Assembly: GCA_942493265.1 (NCBI GenBank)
Contig: OW818688.1
Span: 2,480,001 to 2,544,000 of the forward strand
Source of the DNA: UBA12481 sp942493265
GTDB lineage: Bacteria > Bacteroidota > Bacteroidia > Bacteroidales > UBA12481
Length of the DNA: 64,000 nt
Direction of reading: 5' to 3'
Of this stretch, positions 53,931 to 63,985 are shown piece by piece (position 1 is the first letter of the stretch; each line of letters opens with the position of its first letter). The translations under genes and the position numbers were made by a program. Below the pieces are notes generated by a model that saw only the letters and a program-made list of their open reading frames with translations, searched no databases and was not told where the DNA came from.

Positions 53931-55376
53931 ATGAATCAGAAACTGAAAACGGCGATATTTATCCTGCTGCTGCTCATTCTACTGGCTCCGGTGGTTCAAC
54001 AGAAAACCGGCATCTTTAAGATAAATGGCCTGCGCGGACAGGCAGATGCTGCCACATACCCAAAATTCAGTGTCAGGACCTGGTTTACCGATGAATTTCA
54101 GGTGCAGTTCAATAAGGCAACCGAAGAGAATGTTGGATTCCGCCCCGTTCTGATCCGATTGAAAAACCAGCTGGAATATGCTGTGTGCCACAAGGCAAAT
54201 GCTTCAGGGGTGGTGGTTGGCAAGAACCGTTACCTGTATGAATCTGATTATATCCGGTCGTATACCGGCAGGGATTATCTGGGTGATTATTTCTGGAACC
54301 AAAAGTTTACCCGGTTGAAGCAGGTTCATGATACCCTGGCCAAACTTGGAGTGAAAATAGCTATCGTTCTGGAGCCGGGAAAGGCTTCCTACCATCCGGA
54401 AAATATCCCGGCAAGGTTTTTAAAGTTCAAATCAGATCAATCAAATTATCAGGCGATTATTGATGAATCCAGGCAAAAGGGGATTCCACTGCTCGATTTG
54501 AACCGGGTATTCCAGGATAAAAAGAGTACGGCTGAATATCCGCTCTTCCCTAAAGGGGGGATTCACTGGTCGACAGGCGGCATGGTGCTGGCGATGGATA
54601 CCCTGCTTGAATTTATTGATAAAACCCTGCAGTTGCCGGTTGCCAACCTGGTGGTTGATGAGATTGGGATGACAGATAGCTTAAGGGATACCGATGGTGA
54701 CGTTGTGGACATCATGAACCTGATGGTGGCTCCAAAGCATCCGAAAATGGGATACCCCGTTTTTCATCTGGTGGAAAGGGATACCTTGCCAAACCCGAAA
54801 GTGCTGGCCATATCCGACAGCTATTATTTTAATGTGCTGGGATCCAAAATTCCGGCAAAAGCGTTTGCAAATGAGGCTTTCTGGTATTACAACCAAAGTA
54901 TTTATCCGGATACGTGGTCGGCACCGAAGGATACCGGATCGATCAATGTGCCGCAAACGGTTGAAAGTATGGATCTGGTTCTGATCATGGTGACGGAACG
55001 GTTTTATCACCGTTTCGACTGGGAATTGACCGATGTACTGTACCGCCATTATTTTCCGGGCAGGGCAGGTGAATACCGGTATGATTTTATGCGCGGGATT
55101 ATCAGGAATTATGTTTGGTTTGATGATATCCAGCAACAGGCAGACTACTCAGAAATTCCGATGGAAGAGAAACTGGCCGCGAATGCTGATTACCTGTTCT
55201 GGCTGGATGATCAGGCAGGTAAAATCCCGCATGACATTGGTTACTTCAGGATGAATATTCTGAAAGATCCTGCATGGATGAAGCAGATACGTGAAAAGGC
55301 CATCATCAACAATATCTCAGTGGATGAGCAGCTCACGAAAGATGCAATTTATATGCTGGAACAGGAGAATCAGTAA
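53931..55376 (+). CDS. AlgJ/AlgX-like (SGNH-type) O-acetyltransferase partner
   Basis: A 481-residue protein with one N-terminal membrane anchor (TAIFILLLLILLAPVV) and a periplasmic SGNH-like domain. The catalytic-type motifs are GGIHWSTGGM (near 206-215, the D/HxxW-like block) and VLAISDSYYFNVLG (near 290-303, GDS-like). GVVVGKNRYLYE is typical of the AlgX/AlgJ fold. It receives acetyl from the MBOAT protein encoded just upstream and places it on a glycan. The end overlaps pgi by seven bases. Confidence 0.85.
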   Translation: MNQKLKTAIFILLLLILLAPVVQQKTGIFKINGLRGQADAATYPKFSVRTWFTDEFQVQFNKATEENVGFRPVLIRLKNQLEYAVCHKANASGVVVGKNRYLYESDYIRSYTGRDYLGDYFWNQKFTRLKQVHDTLAKLGVKIAIVLEPGKASYHPENIPARFLKFKSDQSNYQAIIDESRQKGIPLLDLNRVFQDKKSTAEYPLFPKGGIHWSTGGMVLAMDTLLEFIDKTLQLPVANLVVDEIGMTDSLRDTDGDVVDIMNLMVAPKHPKMGYPVFHLVERDTLPNPKVLAISDSYYFNVLGSKIPAKAFANEAFWYYNQSIYPDTWSAPKDTGSINVPQTVESMDLVLIMVTERFYHRFDWELTDVLYRHYFPGRAGEYRYDFMRGIIRNYVWFDDIQQQADYSEIPMEEKLAANADYLFWLDDQAGKIPHDIGYFRMNILKDPAWMKQIREKAIINNISVDEQLTKDAIYMLEQENQ

Positions 55377-56668
55377 CCGGGCTTTTTGAGCAATCGGAAC
55401 ATGTTGGATTTGTAAAGCTCAACACCCGGCTGATCAAATGGGTTGACACCTAAAAGATATCCGCTTATTGCACAACTCTTTTCGAAAAAGTAGAACAGAC
55501 TCCCCAGACTATTCTCATCGATTCTGTCGAAGAGTATCCTGATTACCGGAACTCCGCCTGCTACGTGGGCAAGTGTGGTACCATTGCAGGCTGCCTCGTT
55601 CACATAGGATAATTCCTTACCTGCAAGGAAGTTTAATCCGTCAAGATCCTGTTCGTCTGAAGGTATTTGAAGATCAGCGGCAGTTGTTTTAGGGATCAGG
55701 ATGGTTTCAAAAAGATTTCTCGGGCCTTCCTGCATGTATTGTCCCATCGAGTGGAGATCGGTGGTGTATTCGGCTACCGCCGGGAATATTCCTTTACCTT
55801 CCTTGCCTTCACTTTCACCAAACAGTTGTTTCCACCATTCGGCGATGTAATGGAGTTCCGGGTTGAAGCTGCAAAGTACCTCCGTTCCTTTGCCCTGATT
55901 ATTGAATGCATTGCGTGCGGCAGTATAGCGTGCAATCGGATCCGATTCGAGACTCATGTCATTTTCCGAATCACTCTGCATTTCGCGGGCCCCTTCGAGC
56001 ATTGCTTCCACTGAAAATCCGGCAACAGCGATCGGAACAAGTCCCACGGGACTGAGAACCGAATAGCGGCCCCCTACATCATCAGGAATTACAAAGGTTT
56101 TATAGCCCAGCTGGGTGGAAAGTTTCCGGAGAGCACCCCGTTTCTCATCAGTGATGGCAATAATACGACGGGCAGCGGCAGACTGGCCAACCTGGCTTTC
56201 CAATGCGCTTTTGAGGATTCTGAAAGCAATTGCCGGCTCGGTTGTGGTGCCGGATTTGGATACCACGATGATACCCCATCGTTTATCTTTCAAATATTCA
56301 AGAAGATCGATATAGTATTTGCCAACGAGATGATGTCCTGCATACAGGATTTCCGGTCCGGGCCGGCCAATGCCCATCTGGCTGGTGAGTGAATCAACTG
56401 CAGCACGGGCTCCAAGGTAAGATCCGCCGATTCCGATTACCACTACAGCATCCAGTTCGCCTGAAAAATCGCGGGCAGCCGAAAGAATACCGGGAAGTTC
56501 CTGCAATGATTTTTCCGGGAGGTTCATCCATCCGAGAAAGTCATTACCCTTACCCCATTTTTTCATCAGCATGTGATTGGCGATTTTATTCTCACCAGCC
56601 CACAGGCGAAGGGCCTGTTTGGGCAGGAAGTCAGCTGTAAACTCCAGATCGACGGTAATTTTTGACAT
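55370..56668 (-). CDS. pgi: Glucose-6-phosphate isomerase
   Basis: A 432-residue glycolytic enzyme of the short bacterial type. Substrate motifs are VIGIGGSYLGARAAVDSL (about 78-95), VVSKSGTTTEPAIAFR (about 134-149), and the catalytic-Glu region LHSMGQYMQEGPRNLFET. KGKEL-type Lys/His residues occur near NGTTLAHVAGG. The gene follows lysS by 12 bases and is probably co-transcribed with it. Confidence 0.96.
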   Translation of the reverse strand: MSKITVDLEFTADFLPKQALRLWAGENKIANHMLMKKWGKGNDFLGWMNLPEKSLQELPGILSAARDFSGELDAVVVIGIGGSYLGARAAVDSLTSQMGIGRPGPEILYAGHHLVGKYYIDLLEYLKDKRWGIIVVSKSGTTTEPAIAFRILKSALESQVGQSAAARRIIAITDEKRGALRKLSTQLGYKTFVIPDDVGGRYSVLSPVGLVPIAVAGFSVEAMLEGAREMQSDSENDMSLESDPIARYTAARNAFNNQGKGTEVLCSFNPELHYIAEWWKQLFGESEGKEGKGIFPAVAEYTTDLHSMGQYMQEGPRNLFETILIPKTTAADLQIPSDEQDLDGLNFLAGKELSYVNEAACNGTTLAHVAGGVPVIRILFDRIDENSLGSLFYFFEKSCAISGYLLGVNPFDQPGVELYKSNMFRLLKKPGY

Positions 56669-56680
56669 GGTACGATATAT

Positions 56681-58219
56681 TTAGGAAGCGGATTCTTCTT
56701 CGGTTTTTTGCGCTGTTTTTTCCGGACGCATCTGCGGGAAAAGCAGAACATCCTGAATGGAAGGCGAATTAGTCATAATCATGGTTAGGCGATCGATGCC
56801 GATACCCAAACCGGAAGTCGGGGGCATTCCAAATTCAATTGCCCGCAGAAAATCTTCATCGAGGGCCATTGCCTCTTCATCTCCCCTTTTAGCCAGCAGC
56901 ATCTGATCTTCAAAACGTTCACGCTGATCGATCGGATCGTTCAGCTCTGAATAGGCATTGCAGATCTCCTTGCTGTTGACGATGCATTCGAACCGTTCAA
57001 CCAGTCCTTCCACACTGCGGTGCTTTTTAGCCAGTGGCGACATTTCAACCGGATAGTCCATGATGAAGGTAGGCTGGATCAGTTTGGCTTCACAGCATTC
57101 TCCAAAAAGAGAGTCGATGAGTTTGCCTTTGCCCATGCTCCTATCCGTATCAACATGAAGTTTTTTGCAGGTCTCCAGCAGTTGTTCCTCATTCATCCGG
57201 CTGACATCAATACCGGTAAAATGCTCAATCGCACTGAACATGGTAAAACGTTTCCACGGACGCTTGAAGTCGATCAGGTGTTCGCCCACCTGTACCTGGG
57301 TTGAACCATGAAGTGCCATGGCAACCTTTTCGATCATTTCTTCCACGAGATCCATCATCCAGAAATAATCCTTATAGGCAACATAGAGTTCCACCTGGGT
57401 AAACTCCGGGTTGTGGAAGCGGTCCATGCCTTCGTTGCGGAAATCTTTGGAGAATTCATATACTCCATCGAATCCCCCTACAATCAAGCGTTTAAGGTAA
57501 AGCTCGTTGGCTATCCTGAGGTACAGATCGGTATCCAGCGTATTGTGATGGGTAATAAACGGACGAGCTGCGGCACCACCGTGAAGCGGCTGTAAAACAG
57601 GGGTTTCCACTTCGCAATATCCACGCGAATCCAATAGTTCACGAATGACGGTAACGATTTTTGCACGTTTGATAAAGGTGTCCCTGACAGAAGGATTAAC
57701 GATCAGGTCGAGATACCGCTGACGGTAACGCTGCTCAGGATCGGAGAAAGCGTCATAGAGAACGCCGTCTTTTTCCTTGACAATCGGCAACGGCCTGACG
57801 GTTTTGGCCAGCAGGGTAAGCTCTTTAACTTTCACGGTAACCTCACCGGTCATGGTGCGGAAAACATCTCCAACCACTCCGATAATATCCCCGATATCAA
57901 GCAGGCGCTTGAAAAGGGTATTGTACAGGTCTTTATTTTCACCCGGACAAAGTTCATCGCGGTTCACATAGATCTGGATCCTGCCTGATGAATCCATGAG
58001 CTCGGCGAATGATGCCTTCCCCATGATCCTTCGCGACATGATCCTTCCGGCATAGCATGCTCCCTGATAAGCTTCGGGCTTTTCGTCAAAATGCAGGAGG
58101 GTATCAGCTGCATGGTGAGTAACGGGATATTTGGCAGCTGGGTACGGATCGATACCCATGTTTCTGATTTCCTGAAGTGATTGTCTTCTGATTTGTTCCT
58201 GTTCGCTAAGTTCCGGCAT
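56681..58219 (-). CDS. lysS: Lysyl-tRNA synthetase, class II
   Basis: A 512-residue enzyme that charges tRNA-Lys. The OB-fold anticodon domain is followed by the catalytic core: motif 2 FRNEGMDRFHNPEFTQVE and motif 3 LGIGIDRLTMIMTNSPSIQDVLLFP. I start it at MPELSEQEQIRRQSLQEI. The longer frame to 58324 contains the consensus promoter at 58240-58270, so its first 35 codons are not translated. The promoter gives a leader of about 15 bases. Confidence 0.97.
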   Translation of the reverse strand: MPELSEQEQIRRQSLQEIRNMGIDPYPAAKYPVTHHAADTLLHFDEKPEAYQGACYAGRIMSRRIMGKASFAELMDSSGRIQIYVNRDELCPGENKDLYNTLFKRLLDIGDIIGVVGDVFRTMTGEVTVKVKELTLLAKTVRPLPIVKEKDGVLYDAFSDPEQRYRQRYLDLIVNPSVRDTFIKRAKIVTVIRELLDSRGYCEVETPVLQPLHGGAAARPFITHHNTLDTDLYLRIANELYLKRLIVGGFDGVYEFSKDFRNEGMDRFHNPEFTQVELYVAYKDYFWMMDLVEEMIEKVAMALHGSTQVQVGEHLIDFKRPWKRFTMFSAIEHFTGIDVSRMNEEQLLETCKKLHVDTDRSMGKGKLIDSLFGECCEAKLIQPTFIMDYPVEMSPLAKKHRSVEGLVERFECIVNSKEICNAYSELNDPIDQRERFEDQMLLAKRGDEEAMALDEDFLRAIEFGMPPTSGLGIGIDRLTMIMTNSPSIQDVLLFPQMRPEKTAQKTEEESAS

Positions 58220-58239
58220 ATCGCGTGATTTAATTTTTG

Positions 58240-58270
58240 CAAAGATACTTTTCATCGGAGTTATAACAAA
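58240..58270 (-). promoter_or_regulatory. Consensus promoter of lysS-pgi
   Basis: On the reverse strand: TTTG, a 19-base spacer, TATCTTTG. It matches the Bacteroidota consensus and fixes the lysS start at 58219. Confidence 0.72.
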
Positions 58271-58316
58271 CATGGGAAATTTGCTTATTTTTATTTTTTT
58301 CCCTATCGTACGCCTT

Positions 58317-60041
58317 ATGGACAAACTTTGGAATATACTGCCCGAACCTGACCCTATTTTCGTCGAGAGCTTGTCCGTTCAGCTCGGGATCGGCAGAAGT
58401 TTGGCTTCATTACTGGTTCAGCGCGGGATTAAGGATTTTGAACAAGCGCGGCATTTTTTCAGGCCGCAGCTGGAAGGATTGCATAACCCCTTCCTGATGA
58501 AGGACATGGATAAGGCGGTACACCGTTTGAATGAAGCCATTGAGAAGCAGGAGAAGGTATTGATATATGGGGATTATGATGTGGATGGTACTACATCTGT
58601 TGCCCTGGTTTATTCATTTTTGCGAAAAAGGCTCAATCATATTGGATATTATATACCGGATCGCTATTCAGAAGGATACGGGATCTCCTATCCGGGAATT
58701 GAATTTGCCGCAAAAGAAGGGTATACCCTGGTTATAGCCCTCGACTGCGGGATCAAGGCCGTCGACAAAATGGATTATGCCAGGCGAAAGGGCATTGAGT
58801 TCATTATTTGTGACCATCACCTTCCTGATTTGGAATTACCTGTAGCAGTGGCTATTCTGGATCCCAAGCAGCCTGATTGCGAATATCCGTGCAAGGATTT
58901 ATCCGGTTGTGGGGTAGGGTTTAAGTTGTTGCAGGCCTTTTGCCTGAAAAACGGGATCCCTTTCTCGCATATTGCAAAATATCTGGACCTTGTTTGTGTA
59001 AGTATTGCAGCTGACCTGGTTCCGATGATTGGAGAAAACAGGATTCTTGCATTTCATGGCTTAAAAAAGCTGAATGAAAATCCGGTTCCGGGATTAAAAG
59101 CGCTGGTCACCATCAGTAATTGTGACGACAGGCAAATTACGGTTTCGGATATTGTGTTTAAGATCGGACCCCGGATCAATGCTGCCGGCAGGATATCCTC
59201 CGGAGAAAGTGCCGTTGAGCTCCTCATTGCCAAAGATGAGAAAGAAGCGATGACGCTTGGCGGCAAAGTTGACTCCTATAATGACTACCGGAAGAATATA
59301 GATGTTGAGATAACTGATCTCGCGTTGAAGATGGTGGAAGGTATGGATGATATGAACAAGCGTAAAACAACAGTTCTGTATCATCCCGAATGGCACAAGG
59401 GGGTAGTGGGAATCGTGGCTTCAAGGCTGATCGATTTTTATTATCGTCCCACCGTGATTCTTACCCGTTCCAGCGGAATGGCTACCGGATCAGCCCGGTC
59501 GGTTGATAATTATGACCTTTACCAGGCAATCAGTTCCTGTTCCGACCTGCTGGAAAGTTTTGGCGGGCATAAATATGCAGCGGGGTTGAGTATGCCGCTT
59601 GAAAATGTAGAGCTGTTCACCCAGCGCTTTGAGGATTACGTATCAGCTACTATAACTGCGGAACAGCTTATTCCCCAGGTAGTGATTGATGCAGAAATCG
59701 AGCTGGATGACATAACACCGAAATTTTTCAGGGTATTAAGGCAATTTGAACCATTTGGCCCGGATAACAACTCTCCGATGTTCGTTTGCCGTAACCTTAA
59801 GGATACCAGTAAAAGCAGGCAGGTAGGAAGAGCCTGGGAGCATCTGAAACTGAGTATTACATCGGCAAAAGGGAATCAGGCCGACTTTGAGGGCATTGCT
59901 TTTAATATGGGCCATATGTTTAATGAGATCCATAAAGGCAGGCCATTTGACATCGCATTTACCGTTGAAGAGAACACATTCCGGGGTGCCACAAGTATGC
60001 AGTTGATGGTTAAGGATATCCGGATGCAGGAACAGAAATGA
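58317..60041 (+). CDS. recJ: Single-stranded-DNA-specific exonuclease RecJ
   Basis: A 574-residue 5'-3' exonuclease for recombination and mismatch repair. The DHH-family metal motifs are complete: YGDYDVDGTTSVAL (about 81-94), ALDCGIKAVDK, CDHHLPDLELP, GCGVGFKLLQAF and SIAADLVPMIGENR. The C-terminal DHHA1 domain has GVVGIVASRLID and FGGHKYAAGLS. I take the ATG at 58317 (MDKLWNILPEPD), which matches the family. An in-frame ATG at 58272 would add 15 hydrophobic residues. It is divergent from lysS. Confidence 0.95.
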   Translation: MDKLWNILPEPDPIFVESLSVQLGIGRSLASLLVQRGIKDFEQARHFFRPQLEGLHNPFLMKDMDKAVHRLNEAIEKQEKVLIYGDYDVDGTTSVALVYSFLRKRLNHIGYYIPDRYSEGYGISYPGIEFAAKEGYTLVIALDCGIKAVDKMDYARRKGIEFIICDHHLPDLELPVAVAILDPKQPDCEYPCKDLSGCGVGFKLLQAFCLKNGIPFSHIAKYLDLVCVSIAADLVPMIGENRILAFHGLKKLNENPVPGLKALVTISNCDDRQITVSDIVFKIGPRINAAGRISSGESAVELLIAKDEKEAMTLGGKVDSYNDYRKNIDVEITDLALKMVEGMDDMNKRKTTVLYHPEWHKGVVGIVASRLIDFYYRPTVILTRSSGMATGSARSVDNYDLYQAISSCSDLLESFGGHKYAAGLSMPLENVELFTQRFEDYVSATITAEQLIPQVVIDAEIELDDITPKFFRVLRQFEPFGPDNNSPMFVCRNLKDTSKSRQVGRAWEHLKLSITSAKGNQADFEGIAFNMGHMFNEIHKGRPFDIAFTVEENTFRGATSMQLMVKDIRMQEQK

Positions 60042-60101
60042 CCGTAAGAGCCGGATGTTATCGGTATTATCGCTATTTTTACGCCGCCAAAAAAAATGCT
60101 A

Positions 60102-60902
60102 ATGGGTAAAGTAATTTCGATAGCTAACCAGAAAGGCGGAGTGGGAAAAACAACCACTGCCATCAATCTGGCAGCGAGCCTAGCGGTCCTGGAATACAGG
60201 GTTTTGCTCGTAGATGCCGATCCTCAGGCCAACGCTACTTCAGGGGCCGGGTTCGACGTCAGAAACATTAAAACCAGCTTGTATGAATGCCTGGTTGATG
60301 ATGTAGATCCGAGAAATATCATTCTCAATACGGAGGTCCCCGGATTTGACCTCCTTCCGTCAAATATTGATCTGGTTGGGGCAGAAATTGAGATTCTCAA
60401 TATGCCTAACCGTGAAAGGCTCATGGCCAAAGTGCTGGATCAGGTGAAAAATGATTATCATTTTGTGCTGATCGATTGTTCTCCCTCCCTGGGATTGCTG
60501 ACGGTAAATGCGCTTACTGCAGCCAATTCGGTAATTATTCCTGTTCAGTGCGAGTATTTTGCACTGGAAGGCCTCGGGAAATTGCTGAATACCATCAAAA
60601 TCATTCAGAGCCGGTTAAATCCGGATCTGGAGATTGAAGGATTTCTCCTGACCATGTATGATAACCGGCTGAGGCTGTCGAATCAGGTTTATGATGAGGT
60701 GACCAAGCATTTTCAGTCGATGGTTTTCAATACCATTATCAGCAGGAATATCAAACTGGGTGAGGCACCAAGCTATGGAAAACCTGTGGTGATGTACGAT
60801 GCCAATTCAAAGGGATCGCTGAATCACCTTAGTCTGGCTCGTGAACTACTGCAAAAGAACGGTTTGACTCAGATCAGGGATACAGAAAAAGTGATTGATT
60901 AA
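60102..60902 (+). CDS. parA: Chromosome partitioning ATPase ParA (Soj)
   Basis: A 266-residue ATPase that, with ParB and parS, segregates the chromosome origin. The deviant Walker A motif is NQKGGVGKTTTAINLA (about 9-24), with LLVDADPQANATSG and VLIDCSPSLGLLTVNAL following. An ATG two codons upstream (60096) is equally possible. parB follows after 15 bases. Confidence 0.96.
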   Translation: MGKVISIANQKGGVGKTTTAINLAASLAVLEYRVLLVDADPQANATSGAGFDVRNIKTSLYECLVDDVDPRNIILNTEVPGFDLLPSNIDLVGAEIEILNMPNRERLMAKVLDQVKNDYHFVLIDCSPSLGLLTVNALTAANSVIIPVQCEYFALEGLGKLLNTIKIIQSRLNPDLEIEGFLLTMYDNRLRLSNQVYDEVTKHFQSMVFNTIISRNIKLGEAPSYGKPVVMYDANSKGSLNHLSLARELLQKNGLTQIRDTEKVID

Positions 60903-60917
60903 CGAAGTACCATAAGG

Positions 60918-61781
60918 ATGACTGAAAAAAGAAATGTTTTGGGACGTGGGCTTAGCGCCCTGATTGACGACGCTAACCTGAAACCTGAAGCATCAATAAA
61001 TGAAATTGAGATCAGCCTGATTGAAACCAACCCTTTTCAGCCCAGGTCGCATTTCGACCAGGAGGCTCTGGAGGAATTGGCTGCATCCATCAGGAAGATC
61101 GGGATCATTCAGCCGATTACCGTCAGAAGAATTGCTGACAAAAAATATCAGCTGATTGCCGGGGAACGCAGGCTAAGGGCTTCACTAATCGCCGGCCTTA
61201 CCCGGATTCCTGCCTATGTAAGAACAGCCGATGACCTTTCGATGCTTGAACTGGCATTGGTCGAGAATATTCAGCGTGAAGACCTGGATCCCATCGAGGT
61301 GGCCATCTCTTATCAAAGGCTGATCGATGAGTGTAAACTCACCCAGGAAAGCATGAGCGACCGCGTGGGAAAGAAAAGATCGACCATATCGAATTATCTT
61401 CGTTTACTAAAATTACCGGCTGAGATCCAGTTAGGTCTCCGGACAGCTAAATTATCGATGGGCCATGCACGTACCCTGATTAATATTGAAGATCAGGCCG
61501 TACAATTGGTGGTATATCAGAAAATTCTGGATAGCGACCTGTCTGTCAGAAAGATAGAGGAGCTGGTAAGGGAAATCCAAACCGATAAGAAGCCGGAAAA
61601 AAAGAATAAACCAGAAGAGACCGGAGAGCATGTACAATTACAGGAGCAATTGAAACGTTACTTCCAGGTAGGTGTCCAGTTTAACCGGAACAGCAAGGGA
61701 AAGGGAAAAATCATCCTTACCTTTAATTCTGATGAAGAACTTGAGAAGATTCTCGGCAAACTGGACCAAATAAAAGAGTAA
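60918..61781 (+). CDS. parB: Chromosome partitioning protein ParB
   Basis: A 287-residue DNA-binding CTPase that spreads from parS sites. The N-terminal motif NVLGRGLSALI contacts ParA. The CTP-binding boxes are NPFQPRSHFD, LIAGERRLRAS and LVENIQREDLDPIE. A helix-turn-helix (LTQESMSDRVGKKRSTISNYLRLLKLP) and a C-terminal dimerisation domain follow. I found no obvious parS in the intergenic parts of this window. Confidence 0.96.
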   Translation: MTEKRNVLGRGLSALIDDANLKPEASINEIEISLIETNPFQPRSHFDQEALEELAASIRKIGIIQPITVRRIADKKYQLIAGERRLRASLIAGLTRIPAYVRTADDLSMLELALVENIQREDLDPIEVAISYQRLIDECKLTQESMSDRVGKKRSTISNYLRLLKLPAEIQLGLRTAKLSMGHARTLINIEDQAVQLVVYQKILDSDLSVRKIEELVREIQTDKKPEKKNKPEETGEHVQLQEQLKRYFQVGVQFNRNSKGKGKIILTFNSDEELEKILGKLDQIKE

Positions 61782-61808
61782 AAGCGAATTTTGGGGTTTG
61801 TAAGAAAC

Positions 61809-62372
61809 ATGATTAAATGGCTGGCGTTGTCAGTTTTGCTGAATCTGACTCCCGGTCTGGCTGATTCTGCGATAGCGCAGAACAGTGCCGATTCTGCTGT
61901 GTCCGTCCCCATCGCCTCAAAATCAAGTCATTCACCCACAAAAGCAACTATCCTTGCAGCAACCATTCCTGGTGCCGGACAGGCCTATAACCGCAAATAC
62001 TGGAAGATCCCTATTGTATATATTGGTTTGACAGCCGCCGGGTATTCATTGGTTACAAACCAAAAAAGCTATAAAGAATCAAAAAATAATTACCTTGCAG
62101 CTACGGACAATAATGATTCGACAGAAAATCAGAGTGGTAGAACGGCCTCCGAGCTGTTGGTCGATATAAACAGCTACCATCGTTTCAGGGATTTGTCGGT
62201 CCTGGCCTTGCTCGCTTGGCACGGATTGAGTATTATTGACGCAAATGTTGATGCCCATTTTTTCGAATGGGATGTTAGTGAAGACCTAAGTCTGCGAATC
62301 CGGCCAAGAGCCCTCTGGGCTGGAAGGATGAATCCGGGCATAGGAGTTAGTTTAATTATTAATAACAAATGA
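61809..62372 (+). CDS. DUF5683 membrane protein
   Basis: A 187-residue exported protein with signal peptide MIKWLALSVLLNLTPGLADSAIAQ and the DUF5683 signature ATIPGAGQAYNRKYWKIPIVYIGLTAAGYSL (about 50-80), followed by further hydrophobic segments. Function is unknown. In Bacteroidota this family commonly lies between parB and a lytic transglycosylase, as here. An in-frame TTG at 61791 is a less likely start. The stop overlaps the start of the next gene by four bases. Confidence 0.85.
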   Translation: MIKWLALSVLLNLTPGLADSAIAQNSADSAVSVPIASKSSHSPTKATILAATIPGAGQAYNRKYWKIPIVYIGLTAAGYSLVTNQKSYKESKNNYLAATDNNDSTENQSGRTASELLVDINSYHRFRDLSVLALLAWHGLSIIDANVDAHFFEWDVSEDLSLRIRPRALWAGRMNPGIGVSLIINNK

Positions 62373-63985
62373 GTATGAATTTACGAAAGATATTTCGCAA
62401 TACCCTTATTGTCACATTGTTAGGCTGCTCAACCCTGTTAATGGGTCAGCAAGCTGCAAATCCCCTTAAGCTTGATTCGGTCAATCCTGCAAAGGATCCG
62501 GTATACCAGCTTTACATGCAGCGCCTCGACAGTCTTTATTTTGCATGGCAAAGTAACCGGCTACCGGTTCGCCTATATCAGGATACTGCGATTGCTTTCC
62601 GTAAAGACAATAATATAGCGGATCTGGCGGATTCGATTTTTATCAAGCGATTGGCCGGAATTCCATCGGCCATTGAACTGACCTACAACAAGCAGGTAAG
62701 AAGTTACCTGGACCTTTATTCCAAGAGCCGCCGCAAACAGGTATCTATCATGCTGGGATTGTCGGATTACTATTTCCCCATGATTGAGGCAAAACTTGAT
62801 TCTTATGGCCTGCCCCTTGAGCTGAAATATCTTCCAATCATAGAATCCGCCCTTAATCCGGTAGCAAAATCCAGTGCCGGTGCGCAGGGAATGTGGCAAT
62901 TTATGCTGGGAACAGCAAAGCTGTACAAATTGAATGTGAATTCATTTGTTGACGAAAGGCTTGATCCTGAAAGGTCTACGGAGGTTGCTTGCAGATACCT
63001 GAAGGAATTGTATTCCATTTTTGGCGATTGGCACATGGTCATCGCAGCCTATAATTGCGGTCCCGGTAATATGAAAAAGGCCATTCAACGTGCAGGCGGA
63101 AAGAAAAATTACTGGGATGTTTTCTATTATCTTCCGGTTGAAACCCGTGGATTTGTTCCGGCTTTCATTGCTGCCACCTACATTATGAACTACTCGCAGG
63201 ATCATGGGTTTTATGCAGTGAGGCCTGAAATGCCCATTCATTCCGATACGGTGCTGGTAAGCAGTGAGCTTCATCTTGGCCAGGCATCTGAAGTATTGGG
63301 AATCGACATGGCCACCCTGCAAATGCTGAACCCGAAATACCGGCGTAAAATTCTTCCGGCAGCCGGCGGGCCCTATGCATTGCGTTTGCCTGAAGATAAA
63401 ATCAGCACCTTTATTGCTTTTCAGGATTCCATTTTGAACTATAAGCAGAGTTTCTATCTGGCAAAGAATAATATGGACAAGGAACCCACCCGTGCCGTTA
63501 AAGGGAAAGCAAAGGCAAAAACGCCAGCGGCCAAGGGTGATGATGTAGCTATTACTTATACGGTAAAATCCGGCGATAACCTTGGATTTATTTCATCCTG
63601 GTATGAAGTCGGTATCAGCGCCATCAAGGACTGGAACGGCTTGTCGGGCAGCAGTCTGCGCTCGGGTCAATCACTCGTTGTATATGTTCCGAAATCAAAG
63701 GCTGATGATTTCAAGGAAATCAATTCCCTTTCATTCGCTGAGAAACAGTCGAGGGTTGGCAAGGAAAATGGCACAGGCCAGGCCGAAGAACAGGTTACGC
63801 AGGTAGCATCCGCCGGAACCAAGGACCAATTTGTTACCTATACGGTGCGATCCGGCGATAATCTCTGGACTATTGCCCAGAAATATCCGGGTATCAGCCA
63901 TGAAGATATTATGAGACTGAATCAGATGAACGGATCGAAATTGCAAACCGGACAGATATTGAAGATCAAACGTAAAGAAGGATAA
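62369..63985 (+). CDS. mltD: MltD-type membrane-bound lytic murein transglycosylase with LysM domains
   Basis: A 538-residue peptidoglycan lyase that cleaves glycan strands to 1,6-anhydro products. After a signal peptide (about 1-27; TLLGC might instead act as a lipobox), the SLT domain spans about 130-260 with catalytic Glu in LKYLPIIESALNPVAKSSAGAQGMWQF and AAYNCGPGNMKKAI. Two clear C-terminal LysM repeats (TYTVKSGDNLGFISSWY and TYTVRSGDNLWTIAQKY) bind peptidoglycan; a third, weaker one may lie near 295-345. A Lys/Ala-rich linker precedes them. Confidence 0.95.
   Translation: MSMNLRKIFRNTLIVTLLGCSTLLMGQQAANPLKLDSVNPAKDPVYQLYMQRLDSLYFAWQSNRLPVRLYQDTAIAFRKDNNIADLADSIFIKRLAGIPSAIELTYNKQVRSYLDLYSKSRRKQVSIMLGLSDYYFPMIEAKLDSYGLPLELKYLPIIESALNPVAKSSAGAQGMWQFMLGTAKLYKLNVNSFVDERLDPERSTEVACRYLKELYSIFGDWHMVIAAYNCGPGNMKKAIQRAGGKKNYWDVFYYLPVETRGFVPAFIAATYIMNYSQDHGFYAVRPEMPIHSDTVLVSSELHLGQASEVLGIDMATLQMLNPKYRRKILPAAGGPYALRLPEDKISTFIAFQDSILNYKQSFYLAKNNMDKEPTRAVKGKAKAKTPAAKGDDVAITYTVKSGDNLGFISSWYEVGISAIKDWNGLSGSSLRSGQSLVVYVPKSKADDFKEINSLSFAEKQSRVGKENGTGQAEEQVTQVASAGTKDQFVTYTVRSGDNLWTIAQKYPGISHEDIMRLNQMNGSKLQTGQILKIKRKEG

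Noticed and set aside
58220..58324. Longer N-terminus for lysS
   Set aside because: This stretch contains the consensus lysS promoter and the added residues match no LysRS.
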